Source of the DNA: Gerris lacustris
Lineage: Eukaryota; Arthropoda; Insecta; Hemiptera; Gerridae
DNA length: 64,000 bases
Direction: 5' to 3'
Assembly: GCA_951217055.1 (NCBI GenBank)
Contig: OX578285.1
Span: forward strand, 48,734,024 to 48,798,023
The first letter of the stretch is position 1. Each line of letters begins with the position of its first letter. The translations under genes and the position numbers were made by a program. Shown here one piece after another: positions 1 to 10,084 of this stretch. Under the pieces are notes generated by a model, which searched no databases, was not told the DNA's origin, and saw only the letters and a list, made by a program, of their open reading frames with translations.

Positions 1-599
1 AAGAAGATGATGCAATGAAGGGAAGGTTGCATAGAGGGATGATGCAATAGACGAAAGGGTTGAATAGAGACAACAAGGCGATGTAATAGAGTGAAGGGTG
101 GGCGACGTAATAGAGTGAAGGGTGGGCGACGGACAAAGATGATGTAATGAACCATAAGAGTAGGCATAGAGAAGAAAAGAAAAAGATGATTTTAGGAGGG
201 GAAGGATATGTGAAGAATAATAGGAGAAAAAAGTTGAGAAATTGATGAAGAAAAAAGAGATGGGTGTTCGAAAAGTTCAGTCCAGTCTAGGTCTTTTACA
301 TATTGTATGCGTTAAAGATGTGTCGTCTCGTTTACGTTTGTTGGTTGGTAGTTTAAGTGCTGAAAATGTTACGTCAGCGTTAGTGAGTAATTGTTCGTTA
401 ATTAAGGTCTTGTTGGTCGTCCTATGCTGGTAAATTTCAAGTTTTTCAAGTATGTCGAGTCTTGGTCCTTTCTGTTCTTTGTGTAATAATGTCATTAATT
501 GGTCAATTGTCGTCGGTTCGTGTCCGTGTTTTGCGTAGGTGGTTAGCGAAGTTAGAGTCTGTTCTATTGTATATGTAAGATCGTATGTGTTCTTTATAC
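1..599. other. Low-complexity AG-rich stretch, then unremarkable DNA
   Basis: The first 240 bp are purine-rich with loose repeats of a 'gatgatgtaatagag'-type motif (for example gtaatagagtgaagggtggg twice near 82-128). No gene or terminal repeats seen. Confidence 0.5.
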
Positions 600-770
600 C
601 TACACATAAGACTTCAAATTTAAAATTGGAATTTTAGGTCGGAAAAATATTCTAACTTCATCTATACAATGAGACAAACATTTTTTTCAAATACAATTTT
701 TTAGTAAAACAAACAGCGACACCGCTATGAAATGTTAATCACTTAAACTATTAATAGTTTTTACAAAATA
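600..770 (+). repeat. Fragment of interspersed element F
   Basis: Matches the middle of the F elements at 35.6, 36.0, 36.9 and 53.7 kb: cttcaaatttaaaattggaa, then a gagacaaac block and the 'acaccgctatgaa' segment. Both ends are missing. Confidence 0.6.
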
Positions 771-1267
771 AACAATATAAAATAAAGCAATGTAACAATA
801 ATGATGATGGTAATATAGCAATAAAGTACATGATAGGATGCGAGGAAGCTATGTGCCACACTAATTGGGAGTCTATTTTTAATTATTATTAATATTCTTC
901 CAAATATTATTTTTTAATATTTCAATAATAAATAATATTACCTTTCCTGTCACCCCCTTTCAATGGGGCTGGCCATTGGTGATGTTTTCAAGCAGTTTAA
1001 TGTGTATTAAAGTTTCGCTTAGTTAATGCTACCATCCTCCATTGTATGGATATTTATATTCTTTGAATACATATTTTTATTATCTATTTTAGAGAGTTAA
1101 AAGACCACCAAATAGTAAAAGCTAAATATTATGTAGGCCCAGTGGCGTAACTAGATAAGAAGCGCCCTGGAGCAGTATCATTTTGGCACCCCCCCCCCCC
1201 CCACCCTTTAAAATCCGTGCAAGTCAAACATAATGTCAAAAAAATGCTACAAATAATAATTAGTGAT

Positions 1268-1530
1268 ATTAATAGCTATTTACGTACCTAGAGCAGTAAG
1301 GGCGTTACTACAGGCCGAGGGCGAAGTTTGAAAGCACGAGTGAGTTTAACGCCGAGGCCTGTCATGTCGCTTACTGCTCGTGGTGCGTACACTATTTTAT
1401 AGCCCACCACATGTAAACTAATTACTAAACATGCAAAGTATTTTGCCGTAATCTTCAAAACAATAAATGCATATTAAGGTTACATCAGTACCAAAATAAA
1501 CCGCAGTTATAAAAATATTGATTGTTACTA
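1268..1530 (+). repeat. Interspersed element E (copy 1)
   Basis: Closely matches 18221-18492: it starts at taatagctatttacg and ends near ccgcagttat. It includes the 'ggccgagggcgaagtttgaa' block and its inverted counterpart around 'cgaggcctgtcat', so it can fold. It lies inside the hAT at 1140-2787. Confidence 0.75.
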
Positions 1531-1691
1531 AAGCCTCGATTACACGGGGCGAGTTTACTCACTGCTCGCTGGCGAGTTTGCTCGCCGCGAGTAAACTCGC
1601 TCCGTCTAATATAGTTAAGCTAGTAAACTCGCTCACCGACTTGACTACTGATAAAAGAATGACAACACAACACTAGCGCCGGAACGGGATA

Positions 1692-2152
1692 TTTTAGGGT
1701 AAAAAATAAAAGTTCAACGCTATTTTTTCCAAATTCTTATTTTTATTATTATTTGGTTGCTATAGCAACCAGTATTTATATTAATAAAGAAGCAACTTCT
1801 TCGTAACTTCTTACTCTATTTCCATATCCTTTCATCATAAGTAGAGTAATCCTTTCGTGTTAGTCAAATGCATTGCATTTGCAACTTTAAAATGGCGGTT
1901 AATGAAAATTTTATAAGCGCCATTTTCAACCCTTGATTGCTGCTAAAATAAGGCATTAAGAGAAGAAAAAAATAGGAGTAAAATTATCATTTTTTAAACT
2001 CAAAAATTCCAAATTGGTGTAAACAAAATTATTAATTGCATTTTCGGTCACGAAAGTAAAATGACTATGTGTGTTGCTCTATAGCAACCAAATAATAATA
2101 AAAATAAGAGTTTGGAAAAAATAGCGTTGAACTTTTATTTTTTACCCTAAAA
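1692..2152. repeat. Foldback/MITE with about 79-bp arms nested in the hAT
   Basis: The arm 1692-1770 (from ttttagggtaaaa to ctatagcaacc) recurs inverted at about 2073-2152 (to ttttaccctaaaa). The ends are ttttaggg/ccctaaaa. The spacer of about 300 bp has no open frame. A TA duplication is possible but not clear. Confidence 0.7.
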
Positions 2153-2787
2153 TAAGACAAATTTACTCTGGCATTTTTTCCCCTAAAACCTTTACTTTTG
2201 CCGTAATTAAACGTCAAAAATGACAATTTTGTCATTTCAACTGGCCGCCATTTTGAAACGGTGAAAGATAAAAAGCTCTGGTTTAAGGCAAATGATTTCT
2301 TTTTTCAAGGTCTTTCCAAATATGTATCACAGTATAGGGGTTCCAATTTGAAATTTTAAAGTTGAATCCAATATGGCGGCCACCAAAATGGCGGGAAAAA
2401 TGGCACCCACCAAAAAAAGTAGTTTTTTATGCATGATAATGATTGCAACAAACCGCAGTTTGATATCTTAAATATTAACGGAGATAATTAGCCGTTGCCG
2501 AACTTTTGCCACACCCTGTATAGTATGACATTAATTAAATGTTTTAATAAACAAAACGCAATATTGAGTTTATTAAACATATCATTTTATAGTCCTCAAT
2601 TCATCTGTCTCCGAAGACCGAGAGAGGGGGAGGAATTTTGTAAGTTATAGGGCGCATTTTTCTAAAGTTACGGGTGCCAGATTCTTAGTCACGCCACTGT
2701 TCGGATTTTTTTCTCTCGGCGGGCGCCCTTTCTAAGCCGGCGCCTGGAGCAAATTGCTCCAACTATTCCACGGTAGTTACGCCACTG

Positions 2788-3055
2788 TATAGGCCTAGTA
2801 GAAAATATATCCACGAGCGTTCCGTAATTTGCTGTTTTGATAAATTATAGGTTACTCAGTTGTCTCTATTCGGGGTCACTCTAAAGTTTAATAATTATTT
2901 TTAATATTTAGATACTATCCCACTGAACATTATTAGACCACTGAATATTATTAGAAATAAATGTTTTGAAACTTGACCTGCAAATTTTTAGGACGTGGTA
3001 TCGTTTACGTTTATAATAACACATTTCTGAAGGCTTGTAAAATATTAGAATTCCC
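2788..3055. other. No recognisable feature
   Basis: AT-rich DNA with a small local duplication ('ccactgaa-attattaga' twice near 2920-2955). Nothing else seen. Confidence 0.5.
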
Positions 3056-3297
3056 TAAACCTCGTTTAGAACATTGTACTAAAACTTGTTTAGAACATTG
3101 TACTAAAACTTGTTTAGAACATTGTACTAAAACTTGTTTAGAACATTGTACTAAAACTTGTTTAGAACATTGTACTAAAACTTGTTTAGAACATTGTACT
3201 AAAACTTGTTTAGAACATTGTACTAAAACTTGTTTAGAACATTGTACGAAACCTCGTTTAGAACATTGTATTAAACCTCGTTTAGAACATTGCAGTA
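3056..3297 (+). repeat. 24-bp minisatellite, about 10 copies
   Basis: The unit is gaacattgtactaaaacttg plus ttta, perfect in the centre and diverged at both edges. Because 24 is a multiple of 3, frames stay open on both strands and give repeated octapeptides. I regard these as by-products, not a gene. Confidence 0.95.
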
Positions 3298-3905
3298 CAA
3301 TTATTAACTTCTGTCTTTGCACGGTTAATATTAGTTTCAATCAATTTTATTTTTACCCCTTTTTACAAATTATAAACTACTTATTGTTAGAAGCCTTAAA
3401 ATTTTAAAAATATGTCGTCATAAAATGAAATTATCTCGGGGTAAGTTAGTCCAAGCCGAACTATTACAGACTATTGTAGTTGTGGATGGAAAATGCTGGA
3501 TGGCGCTATCGCGGTTCCTTGAGGCATTCCAAAGGGAGCATTGACATTGACAGGCCGGCTGACAGGTACATCCCTAGTTAAACAGCAACTTCTCTCTATT
3601 GTTACACACACCCCTAAAAGTACCTGAAAACCATCCGATGCAAACGGACATTGCCTTGAACAAGACAAGGGTGTGAGATGAGATTCATCTGCTTGTAACA
3701 TAAGCCACAAGTTTGCAACTTTAAACGTCATCGACTATTACCTAATAGTCCGTCTATTTTTCACCAAATTTTCTCGAGTTGATATTTTTAAACCTCATTT
3801 CCAATCGAAATTACTTTATGTTTCAAATTTCAGTCGGAGTTTGATCAAATGCAATTCTATTTTCCTTTTTACGGGCCGTAGGCAAAAGCGAGGACCCTTT
3901 TAATT
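3298..3905. other. No gene recognised; fragment of element I end
   Basis: A minus-strand open frame at 3471-3731 has no recognisable motif. Near 3873-3900 the sequence 'ggccgtaggcaaaagcgagg' resembles one end of element I (see 5014-5634). Confidence 0.4.
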
Positions 3906-3980
3906 ACTACGTTTCCACGATGTTTAAATACGGATTGAATACGGGTTGAATACAGTTTTTGGATTCAAAGTATCCATGGA
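3906..3980 (+). repeat. Left member of a widely spaced 35-bp inverted repeat
   Basis: Bases 3906-3940 (actacgtttccacgatg, then tttaaatacggattgaat) are the exact reverse complement of 12931-12965. Subterminal 'gattgaatac' motifs follow. Either these are the two ends of one 9-kb element or two separate MITE relics; see findings. Confidence 0.6.
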
Positions 3981-4164
3981 AACCTAGATTCAATACGGAT
4001 TAAATACGATACCGATCCCGATACAAGACACTACATTCTGGGATCGTATCTGGATCGAGTTCCATGAAAACACTTGAACTCGATCCTGACATACGCAGAG
4101 AGTGGGTGTGAGCGAACCTAGCGTATTTCTGTAGAAACTGTAGTCAAATCTGCCAAAATACGTT

Positions 4165-4335
4165 GTACGTGCAAAGTACGTACATACGCAATAAAATAAA
4201 ACACGTAAAAAAGGTAAATTGAAAAAAGATATAATTAAACCGCGAATCGCGATAACAATAAATAACGGCACGGTCAAACAACTAACAAATAAGGGACGCT
4301 TAAGGGAGTAACATGTAAAAGGGGAGAGTAACATG
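4165..4335. repeat. Repeat K (copy 1)
   Basis: Nearly identical to 9936-10084 plus 11253-11275: gcaaagtacgtacatacgca, then a long shared block ending in agtaacatgtaaaagggg. The second copy is interrupted by a hAT. Frames shared by the two copies reflect the repeat, not a gene. Confidence 0.8.
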
Positions 4336-4961
4336 TAGGTCAGCACCAAGTACTCTTTTGTTTTGATATTTAGTAATCAAACTGGTCCATACAATTTCAT
4401 AATTTTTATCAGTAAGCGGTAAACTTCGAACTATGGACAGAGCAGGACCTGAGAAGGCAGATAATAAATAATGAAATTTTTCCACAGGGTTAATGGATCC
4501 GTTATCATGGTGCGATTTAAATTTATCGTGGAAAACCGTCCAATTTTTTAATGAGCCATCGAAAGTCGGCAACTCAATGCTTGGAAGCCTCGGTTCTGAG
4601 CTGGCTTATCTGTAGGCTGTGGGGTACTAGGACCTGCTACACTGGTACTGGGTGTAGTGAAATGCTTGGAATGAAAGGATTTTATTTCAAAATAAACATC
4701 TTCAAACGACGTTAAAGCTTGAAAATCTTTAGTGGCTGTGGCTGTTATTTCCAGTTTTAATAAATTTATTCTTTCACAGAGATCCTGGAATTCTCCGTAA
4801 ACGTGATCAATTTTTTCGTAGCGAACTTTAAAAATATTTATTTTTGACTTGACCTTATCAGAGGGTAAGGTTTTTGTCAAGTCAAAAAGTAACTGTAGTT
4901 TACGGAACAACTGTTCTCGCTTAGATGTAAGAACAGTGAGCATTACTTGCATTTCAGCCAT
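4330..4961 (-). pseudogene. BEL/Pao-type retrotransposon gag fragment (DUF1759-like), frameshifted
   Basis: The minus strand reads from M-A-E-M-Q at 4961. The first ~125 residues are a helical leader with a linker rich in Ser, Thr and Pro. After a frameshift near 4560 come P-T-F-D-G-S-L-K-N-W-T-V-F-H-D-K-F, then P-V-E-K-F-H-Y-L-L-S-A-F-S-G-P-A and L-P-L-T-D-K-N-Y. This is the Phe-Asp-Gly...Trp...Phe...Lys-Phe-x-Tyr-Leu...Gly-x-Ala pattern of the gag-like domain of BEL/Pao LTR elements and their arthropod relatives. The protein breaks off near 4330 where repeat K begins, and no protease, RT or LTR follows. It is a truncated, inactive relic. Confidence 0.75.
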
Positions 4962-5013
4962 CGCAGAATAAGTATAATAAACAGCTCAAGTGTGTGCTGG
5001 TCATCACACAGCG

Positions 5014-5634
5014 AGGGTCCGTAGGCAACTTTAAAATGCTATTTGTCTGATATTCTCAAAACACATAAACAAACATCCGATAAAGTATTTGTTTCCCACT
5101 GAACCGGACTACAACCATATAAATACATAAAAAGACCATAATTATAAAAAAACGTATTTTGTCAATAAAAAATAAAATAATATTTTTTTTCGAAATTTCC
5201 AAAAAGTGGTATCTTTACTTTTGGTCGAAGAATGTTCAGGAATTATTTCATTTTTTTCCCCTTCACATAAGCGAGATAAGGGGAGGGGGGGGGGGGGGGC
5301 ACGTTTCACAGCCGCTTCAAACTCGCCTACGCTCGCCCTATCAAAGTTATAACCAAAGAATTATATATTTTTGTAATCAGCTCGACGTACCCTTTTATAT
5401 AATATCCCTCACTGTGTCGAAAATTAAACCCTTAAGTTTTTTTACCCTTATTTTTATTTAAAATATTTTTTTAAGTCGCTATATTTTTAAAATATGTGGG
5501 TAGGTACAAGACACGTACATGTCAAATTTCAAAGTGATCAGACGAAAGGTGTAGCCGTGAGAGCAGGCGACAGGACGGACGGACAGACACACGCAGGAAA
5601 ATATAAGGGTCCCTCGGTTTTGCTTACGGACCCT
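5014..5634. mobile_element. Element I (copy 1), TIR AGGGTCCGTAGGCAA
   Basis: Ends are agggtccgtaggcaa and ttacggaccct. The copy at 51462-52107 is in the opposite orientation and shares the interior (TTT-rich block, 'ttggtcgaagaatgttc', 'cataagcgagata', a G-run, a 'ggacggacagacacacgcagg' end). One flank ('cacacagcg') is shared too, so the full element may extend about 30-40 bp further on that side. Non-coding MITE-like repeat. Confidence 0.75.
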
Positions 5635-5734
5635 AAAAAGGTGTTCAAAAATAAATAATTTGAATGCCAAAAGGAAAATAAACTTAAAGGAATGTAAATA
5701 TTTACAAATTCCTAAAGAATAGCAGCTGTCAGTT

Positions 5735-6280
5735 TTTTTTTGTTTTTTTTATTTTTTTTTTTTATTTATTTATTTTTTTTTTTTTTTGAATGGCGGGAAA
5801 GACATAACGGCGCCTGCAGTTTTATGCCCCAGGGTGTATGAAGCTAAGCCACCCTGGAGCCTCGCTATCCTACTCTCGATAGCGAGACCTGTCGCAGGAT
5901 CCCGGGATGCCTGAGTGTGGGGATTGAGCTACTTCTCGACTGCTCAGCCGACACCGAGAATGTCGCTGGTAGCACTTACCCCACTAAAATCCCTGCCGGT
6001 GAATAAACCCTCCATTTTTGGTACCATACTCTTGAAGGAGCATATGGTACCTCACGCGACTATAATTATAATTATCACTATAACTACCAAGAGCTACAAC
6101 GTCATCATCGTTTTATATGATGATCGTGTGCTCTTGGTTTCCCAGACTTACCCTTCCTCTATGCTTCCTGCTCCAGTCAGGAAGAAGAGGCTTAGGATTC
6201 ATCGATGTCAGTTGCTTCTCTAAATGACGATGACGATATGAAGGATGCGCCTCCAAGTGTTCGGAGGCCATCACAATGGT
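5735..6280 (-). mobile_element. Possible 3' end of a non-LTR retrotransposon with A-rich tail
   Basis: The T-rich run 5735-5787 would be a poly(A)-like tail on the minus strand. The adjoining 5790-6260 is GC-richer than its surroundings ('ggcgcctgcagttttatgcc', 'gaccctgtcgcagg'-like text) and abruptly bounded. No RT motif is visible, so the type is unassigned. Confidence 0.3.
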
Positions 6281-7048
6281 GCCTCAGGCGAAAAAACCTA
6301 ATATTTTGAAGGTTTCCAAAAAAAAAAAATTTTTTTATCTTGGCAATATAGGATAGCTAATTAGCATGTTTCAACCTCATTATCGGCAATTAGTCATTCA
6401 TGTATTCAATCAAGAGCTTTCAAAGTTCATGTGTGTTGCATTGCAGAAATATTGCAAAAAAAAAACGTATAGAGATATGTAATTTTGATTTATTTTTAAA
6501 TGTTCGAAAAAAATAATATGATGGTTATTGACCAAAATGTGTGCGTATTAATACTTCAAAAACAATAGGTAAGCATCACTGGAACGAAAAAAAAATTTAA
6601 AATAAAAAAAAAATTCATCTCTTAAAGTTGTGTTACATTTAATGTTTTATAGAGGTTTAGCTAGGATTTCCTAGAGTATAACTTAATAACGTCATGTTTT
6701 GTCATGTTATAATTCACATAAATCTATTTTGTAGAACCTTATTAACAACCTAAAAAAAGAATCAGCTGCCCTAATCTGCCCGTTTGGATTTCATATCTAT
6801 ATATTTATAGCATAGTCCTTAAGAAAAACATAACTTATAACTTGTTTTTATGAACAGTAAATATTAAAAAAATACATTTTAATCGCATTCCTCACTAGTA
6901 TTTCCTATAAATAAATTGTACTTTCTTAGAGGCTCTGGAGGGGGAGGGGGTCCACCCCTTCTACCTTTTGGGCGCGCCACTGAACTTAGGTTATCATGCA
7001 AAGTTCTTGGGCATTAAAACCATAATTTGTTAATTTTTTCAAGTTGTT
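6281..7048. other. AT-rich DNA with a solitary hAT-like right end
   Basis: No coding region seen. Near 6969-6982 'gggcgcgccactg', preceded by G-rich text, resembles the right end of the hAT families in this window; I could not find its left partner. Confidence 0.35.
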
Positions 7049-7810
7049 TTAATATTCAGAGAGTGTTATTCTTTTAAGTATTTTTTGCTTATATACGTTA
7101 TGTATAGAGAGAAAAGTATCGTGAAAAGCATAAATGACGGATTTATACAACTTAAGATCTCTTGAGTCCAAAAAAGTGGTTTTAAAAAAAATGGCTGTCG
7201 TTTGTATTCTGTCGACTGTAGTCATTGCAGAGGTGTGGAGTCTATTGGGCCGTTTTCGATGACATTTCGCAATCATATTCAGAAAACTCATACCCCCAGG
7301 TGGAATCTAGACATGAATTTAAGCTACAAATTTGGCATGCTAACCACCAAAAACTCTGAAAAAAACCGATATTTTGAAAACGGTTCAGGTGATTTTTTAT
7401 AAAAAAAAAAAAAAAAAAATAATTCAAATGTATTCCATCTAAATACGAACTCAACCAAGTAGTTTTTCGGGACAACTACATATAATCGTATTGCATCTAG
7501 TTCCTGAAAAATTTGAAGAAAACCCCTTTTTTTCTTGAAAACAGTTCAACGACGATTTGATTAAAAGAAAGAAGAAAAAAACTAGTTCATTTGTATACGA
7601 ATGCAACCATATGCGCAATTTTCTTGGGAAAAATCTAGTCCACATTTGGGATTCTATAACCACCAAAAACTCTGAAAAAACATTTGATTTTCTTGAAAAC
7701 GGTTCAGATGATTTTAAATAAAAAAAATCAAATGTGGTTAATTTGCATACGAATCCAACCATATGCGTAATTTTCTCGGGAAAAATCTAGTTCCTAAAAA
7801 AATAACTGTA
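7049..7810. repeat. Element G, degenerate copy with internal triplication
   Basis: Shares 'gagtccaaaaaagtggtttt', 'attgggccgttttcgatga' and 'cgggaaaaatctagtt' with the G elements at 13.3, 20.9 and 52.5 kb. The block around 'gaaaacggttcag-tgatttt' followed by 'aatccaaccatatgcg' is present three times (about 7370-7500, 7535-7660, 7690-7800). Confidence 0.7.
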
Positions 7811-7885
7811 ACTTTATAGGTTAAGAGTTCGGGTTAAATTGACTGTTGGGAAGGAAATATTTGTATGGTGAATTGTGATTTGTGA

Positions 7886-8480
7886 TTAATTAACACCGTT
7901 TTTGGCAAAAACATTTTTAATTTTTCCAAAAATTAGGTTTTTTCGCGAAAATGGCAGTTTGGCACCACTGTGACCAGCACCCCGAGCCAGAGATACCCCT
8001 AGGGGGACCCGCCCCCACAGATGACCCACTAATCCACCAAGCCGCTTAGAGCTTCCGGCCCCTCTCCCTACTATAGAGGAAGAATCTTCACCCCAGGCCA
8101 ACCAACAGACCCAGCGGAGGCCTCACACCCAGAGACGCTGTAATGCAGAGAAGTTGATGAATCCTGCAGGGTAAGGTCAGAACACAACTAGGTTCAACAA
8201 AGTTTCCGACTGTGTCTCTTGGCGGCAAAACGCCCGCTTCAGAACGGAATCGACTCCGGGGAAACATATATCCGGGACGAGACCTGACGCAACCGGCCTG
8301 CCTAACGCAGCCTAATGTCTTACTAGCCTAATGACAAGACAACTAAAGCCTAATATCACATAAAAATTCGGCCACCGCCTCTCCGAGAGAGAGACTCGGC
8401 CACCGCGGTTTGAACAAATAGCCGGGGTGGTGATAACGGTGGTCGATTCTAATCTAAACACTGACTAAACCTAATAATAA
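7886..8480. other. GC-rich block of unknown origin
   Basis: A sharp rise in G+C between about 7960 and 8440 in AT-rich surroundings. The text looks like an old coding or UTR region of a retroelement, but no frame shows a recognisable domain; the minus-strand frame at 7886-8101 is Gly/Arg-rich without motifs. Confidence 0.3.
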
Positions 8481-8735
8481 ATACCTAACCCTAGTTAAAA
8501 AATATTTACATGACCTAGCCTAATATCACAGGATGTCGATGATAAGCCAATCAGCTAGGTCGAAACGTTGCTAGAATTGGTATCATCGACCTACACTAAC
8601 TAAACTAAATATCACAGATTTGGGTGAGAGTCTCCTCCAGCTATGCTGTGGGAACATATCCGGTTTGAGAATAGTACCCAGATGTGTTTAACTCTCACCC
8701 CCTAACTAAACCTATCTTAAAAATCTAATATCACA
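8349..8735 (+). repeat. Dispersed TAATATCACA motif, four times in about 390 bp
   Basis: The decamer occurs at 8351-8360, 8521-8530, 8607-8616 (one change) and 8726-8735, each after a cta- or acta-type lead-in. The segments between are unrelated hairpin-like pieces such as 'gtcgatgata...tatcatcgac' (8534-8592). Confidence 0.6.
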
Positions 8736-9035
8736 ATTAAAAATTATTAAATATATAATTAAAAACCTTAACTATACTATCTAAACCTAATTAAAAACAA
8801 ACCGACTGCCGTATCCTCTCGACCAGCGAGAGGAACGTACTAACTGTCAGTTAAAGACAGATAAACAATAAATAGCTTTATCAATGTAAATAAATAAATA
8901 TGCTTTGTTGATATGATAAGAAATATTAAAAATAGTAAGTTTTAAATATTAAATGTAGATATAGATGTAAATAAAGAAAATAACAAGACAAGATAAAGAA
9001 ATGTCAATAGTACTGCTGAATGTTGTGAACACCAA

Positions 9036-9197
9036 GAGTGACGGCAAGGCGACCGACCTTGGACCGTGATCCTCTAGAGTGACGGCAAGGCGACCGACCT
9101 TGAACCGTGATCCTCTAGAGTGACGGCAAGGCGACCGACCTTGGATCGTGATCCTCTAGAGTGACGGCAAGGCGACCGACCTTGGACCGTGATCCTC
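9036..9197 (+). repeat. 41-bp tandem repeat, 4 copies
   Basis: Units start with gagtgacggcaaggcgaccg at 9036, 9077, 9118 and 9159, exactly 41 bp apart, with only a couple of substitutions. Confidence 0.95.
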
Positions 9198-9309
9198 AGC
9201 TAACTCTACTTCTTCTAACAACCCCGTTAGAAAAAAAGAAACCCGTAACAAAAAAATTACGGAAATAATAATTTAAACTTCTGAAAACGGAACTAATAAT
9301 CAAACTCGT

Positions 9310-9666
9310 AATTTAAATCAAATTATAATTATTAACAACTACGGGAAACAACCAGAGAAAAATACACTCCAGCGCTGGGATTTGAACCACAGGCCTCTAT
9401 ATAATTGGGTACTTTATAATTATAAGCGTCATTTCTCGATCTAGTTCTTTGTCATTAATGTTGACTTCTCAGATTTGTGGAAAATTGAAAGCTTAAATTC
9501 GGGACAAGGTATCATTAACGTCAGAGAAATTCATTCTCCTGCGTAGCTTAGTTGGTAGAGCGCTATACTGGAAATATAGAGGCCTGTGGTTCAAATCCCA
9601 GCGCTGGAGTGTATTTTTCTCTGGTTGTTTCCCGTAGTTGTTAATAATTATAATTTGATTTAAATT
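9310..9666. repeat. Foldback with 93-bp perfect arms, one arm extended to a full tRNA-like module
   Basis: 9310-9402 is the reverse complement of 9574-9666. Each arm holds the 3' half of a tRNA-like sequence (ggttcaaatccc) followed by a shared tail ('cccgtagttgttaataatta'). Only the right side carries the 5' half too. A diverged second member is at 21931-22416. Confidence 0.85.
9536..9609 (+). tRNA. tRNA-like module (anticodon position GGA), probably SINE-type not a functional tRNA
   Basis: 74 nt with a tagcttagttggtagagc A box and a ggttcaaatcc B box. An acceptor stem CTCCTGC/GCTGGAG pairs at 6 of 7 positions. The anticodon stem CTATA/TATAG is perfect with loop CTGGAAA. The T stem CTG(T)GG/CCCAG carries a one-base bulge. 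A GGA (Ser) anticodon is not expected in a eukaryotic nuclear tRNA and there is no long variable arm. I read it as a tRNA-derived promoter/module of a mobile repeat. Confidence 0.6.
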
Positions 9667-9935
9667 AAAATTTAATCTTTCCGTAGTATGAATACTACCA
9701 AAATCGTAAAATACAAACTCGTAATTAAAAATAATAAAATCATGATAAATAAATAAGAATAAATTAATAAGATAATTATCGAAATAAATAGTTATATAAA
9801 AAATAAATTATAGTAAGAATAATTAATAAAACTAGGTAATTAATTAATTGGTAGATAGAATAATATGATTAAATATGGACTGTAAATAATAAAGATAGAA
9901 AACCGTTCGATCTGGCAACAAAGAGACCAAAAATA

Positions 9936-10084
9936 TGTACGAGCAAAGTACGTACATACGCAATAAAATAAAACACGTAAAAAAGGTAAATTGAAAAAAG
10001 TTATAATTAAACCGCGAATCGCGATAACAATAAATAACGGCACGGTCAAACAACTAACAAATAAGGGACGCTTGAGGGAGTAAC
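9936..10084. repeat. Repeat K (copy 2), interrupted by a hAT
   Basis: Same sequence as 4165-4335. It resumes at 11253 (ggagtaacatgtaaaagggg) after the inserted hAT. Confidence 0.85.

Larger units (their letters stand above)
1140..2787. mobile_element. Non-autonomous hAT-type element (1648 bp)
   Basis: Starts CAGTGGCGTAACTAG and ends TAGTTACGCCACTG, a clear terminal inverted repeat. The flanking 8-mers are TGTAGGCC and TATAGGCC (7/8), as expected for a hAT target-site duplication. A C-run lies just inside the left end and the right end is GC-rich. No transposase is visible. A second internal cacgccactg near 2691 may be the end of another copy. It contains an E-type repeat and a nested foldback. 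Confidence 0.8.

Noticed and set aside
3011..3407. Long open frames on both strands over the 24-bp repeat, giving Leu-Glu-His-Cys-type octapeptides
   Set aside because: Any 24-bp tandem repeat without stops stays open in several frames. No splice or start context, no domain, and both strands are equally open.
3990..4349. Minus-strand frame with hydrophobic stretches, repeated at 9840-10151
   Set aside because: Both are translations of repeat K; the similarity is of DNA and the frame ends differ.
8534..8592. Third hammerhead-like motif around 'aggtcgaaacgttgc'
   Set aside because: Only GAAACGTT is shared. Box 1 and stem II do not fit, and the flanks instead form a simple 10-bp hairpin.
9536..9609. 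Functional nuclear tRNA-Ser(GGA) gene
   Set aside because: Anticodon type not used in eukaryotic nuclear genomes, bulged T stem, no long variable arm, and embedded in a repeat.
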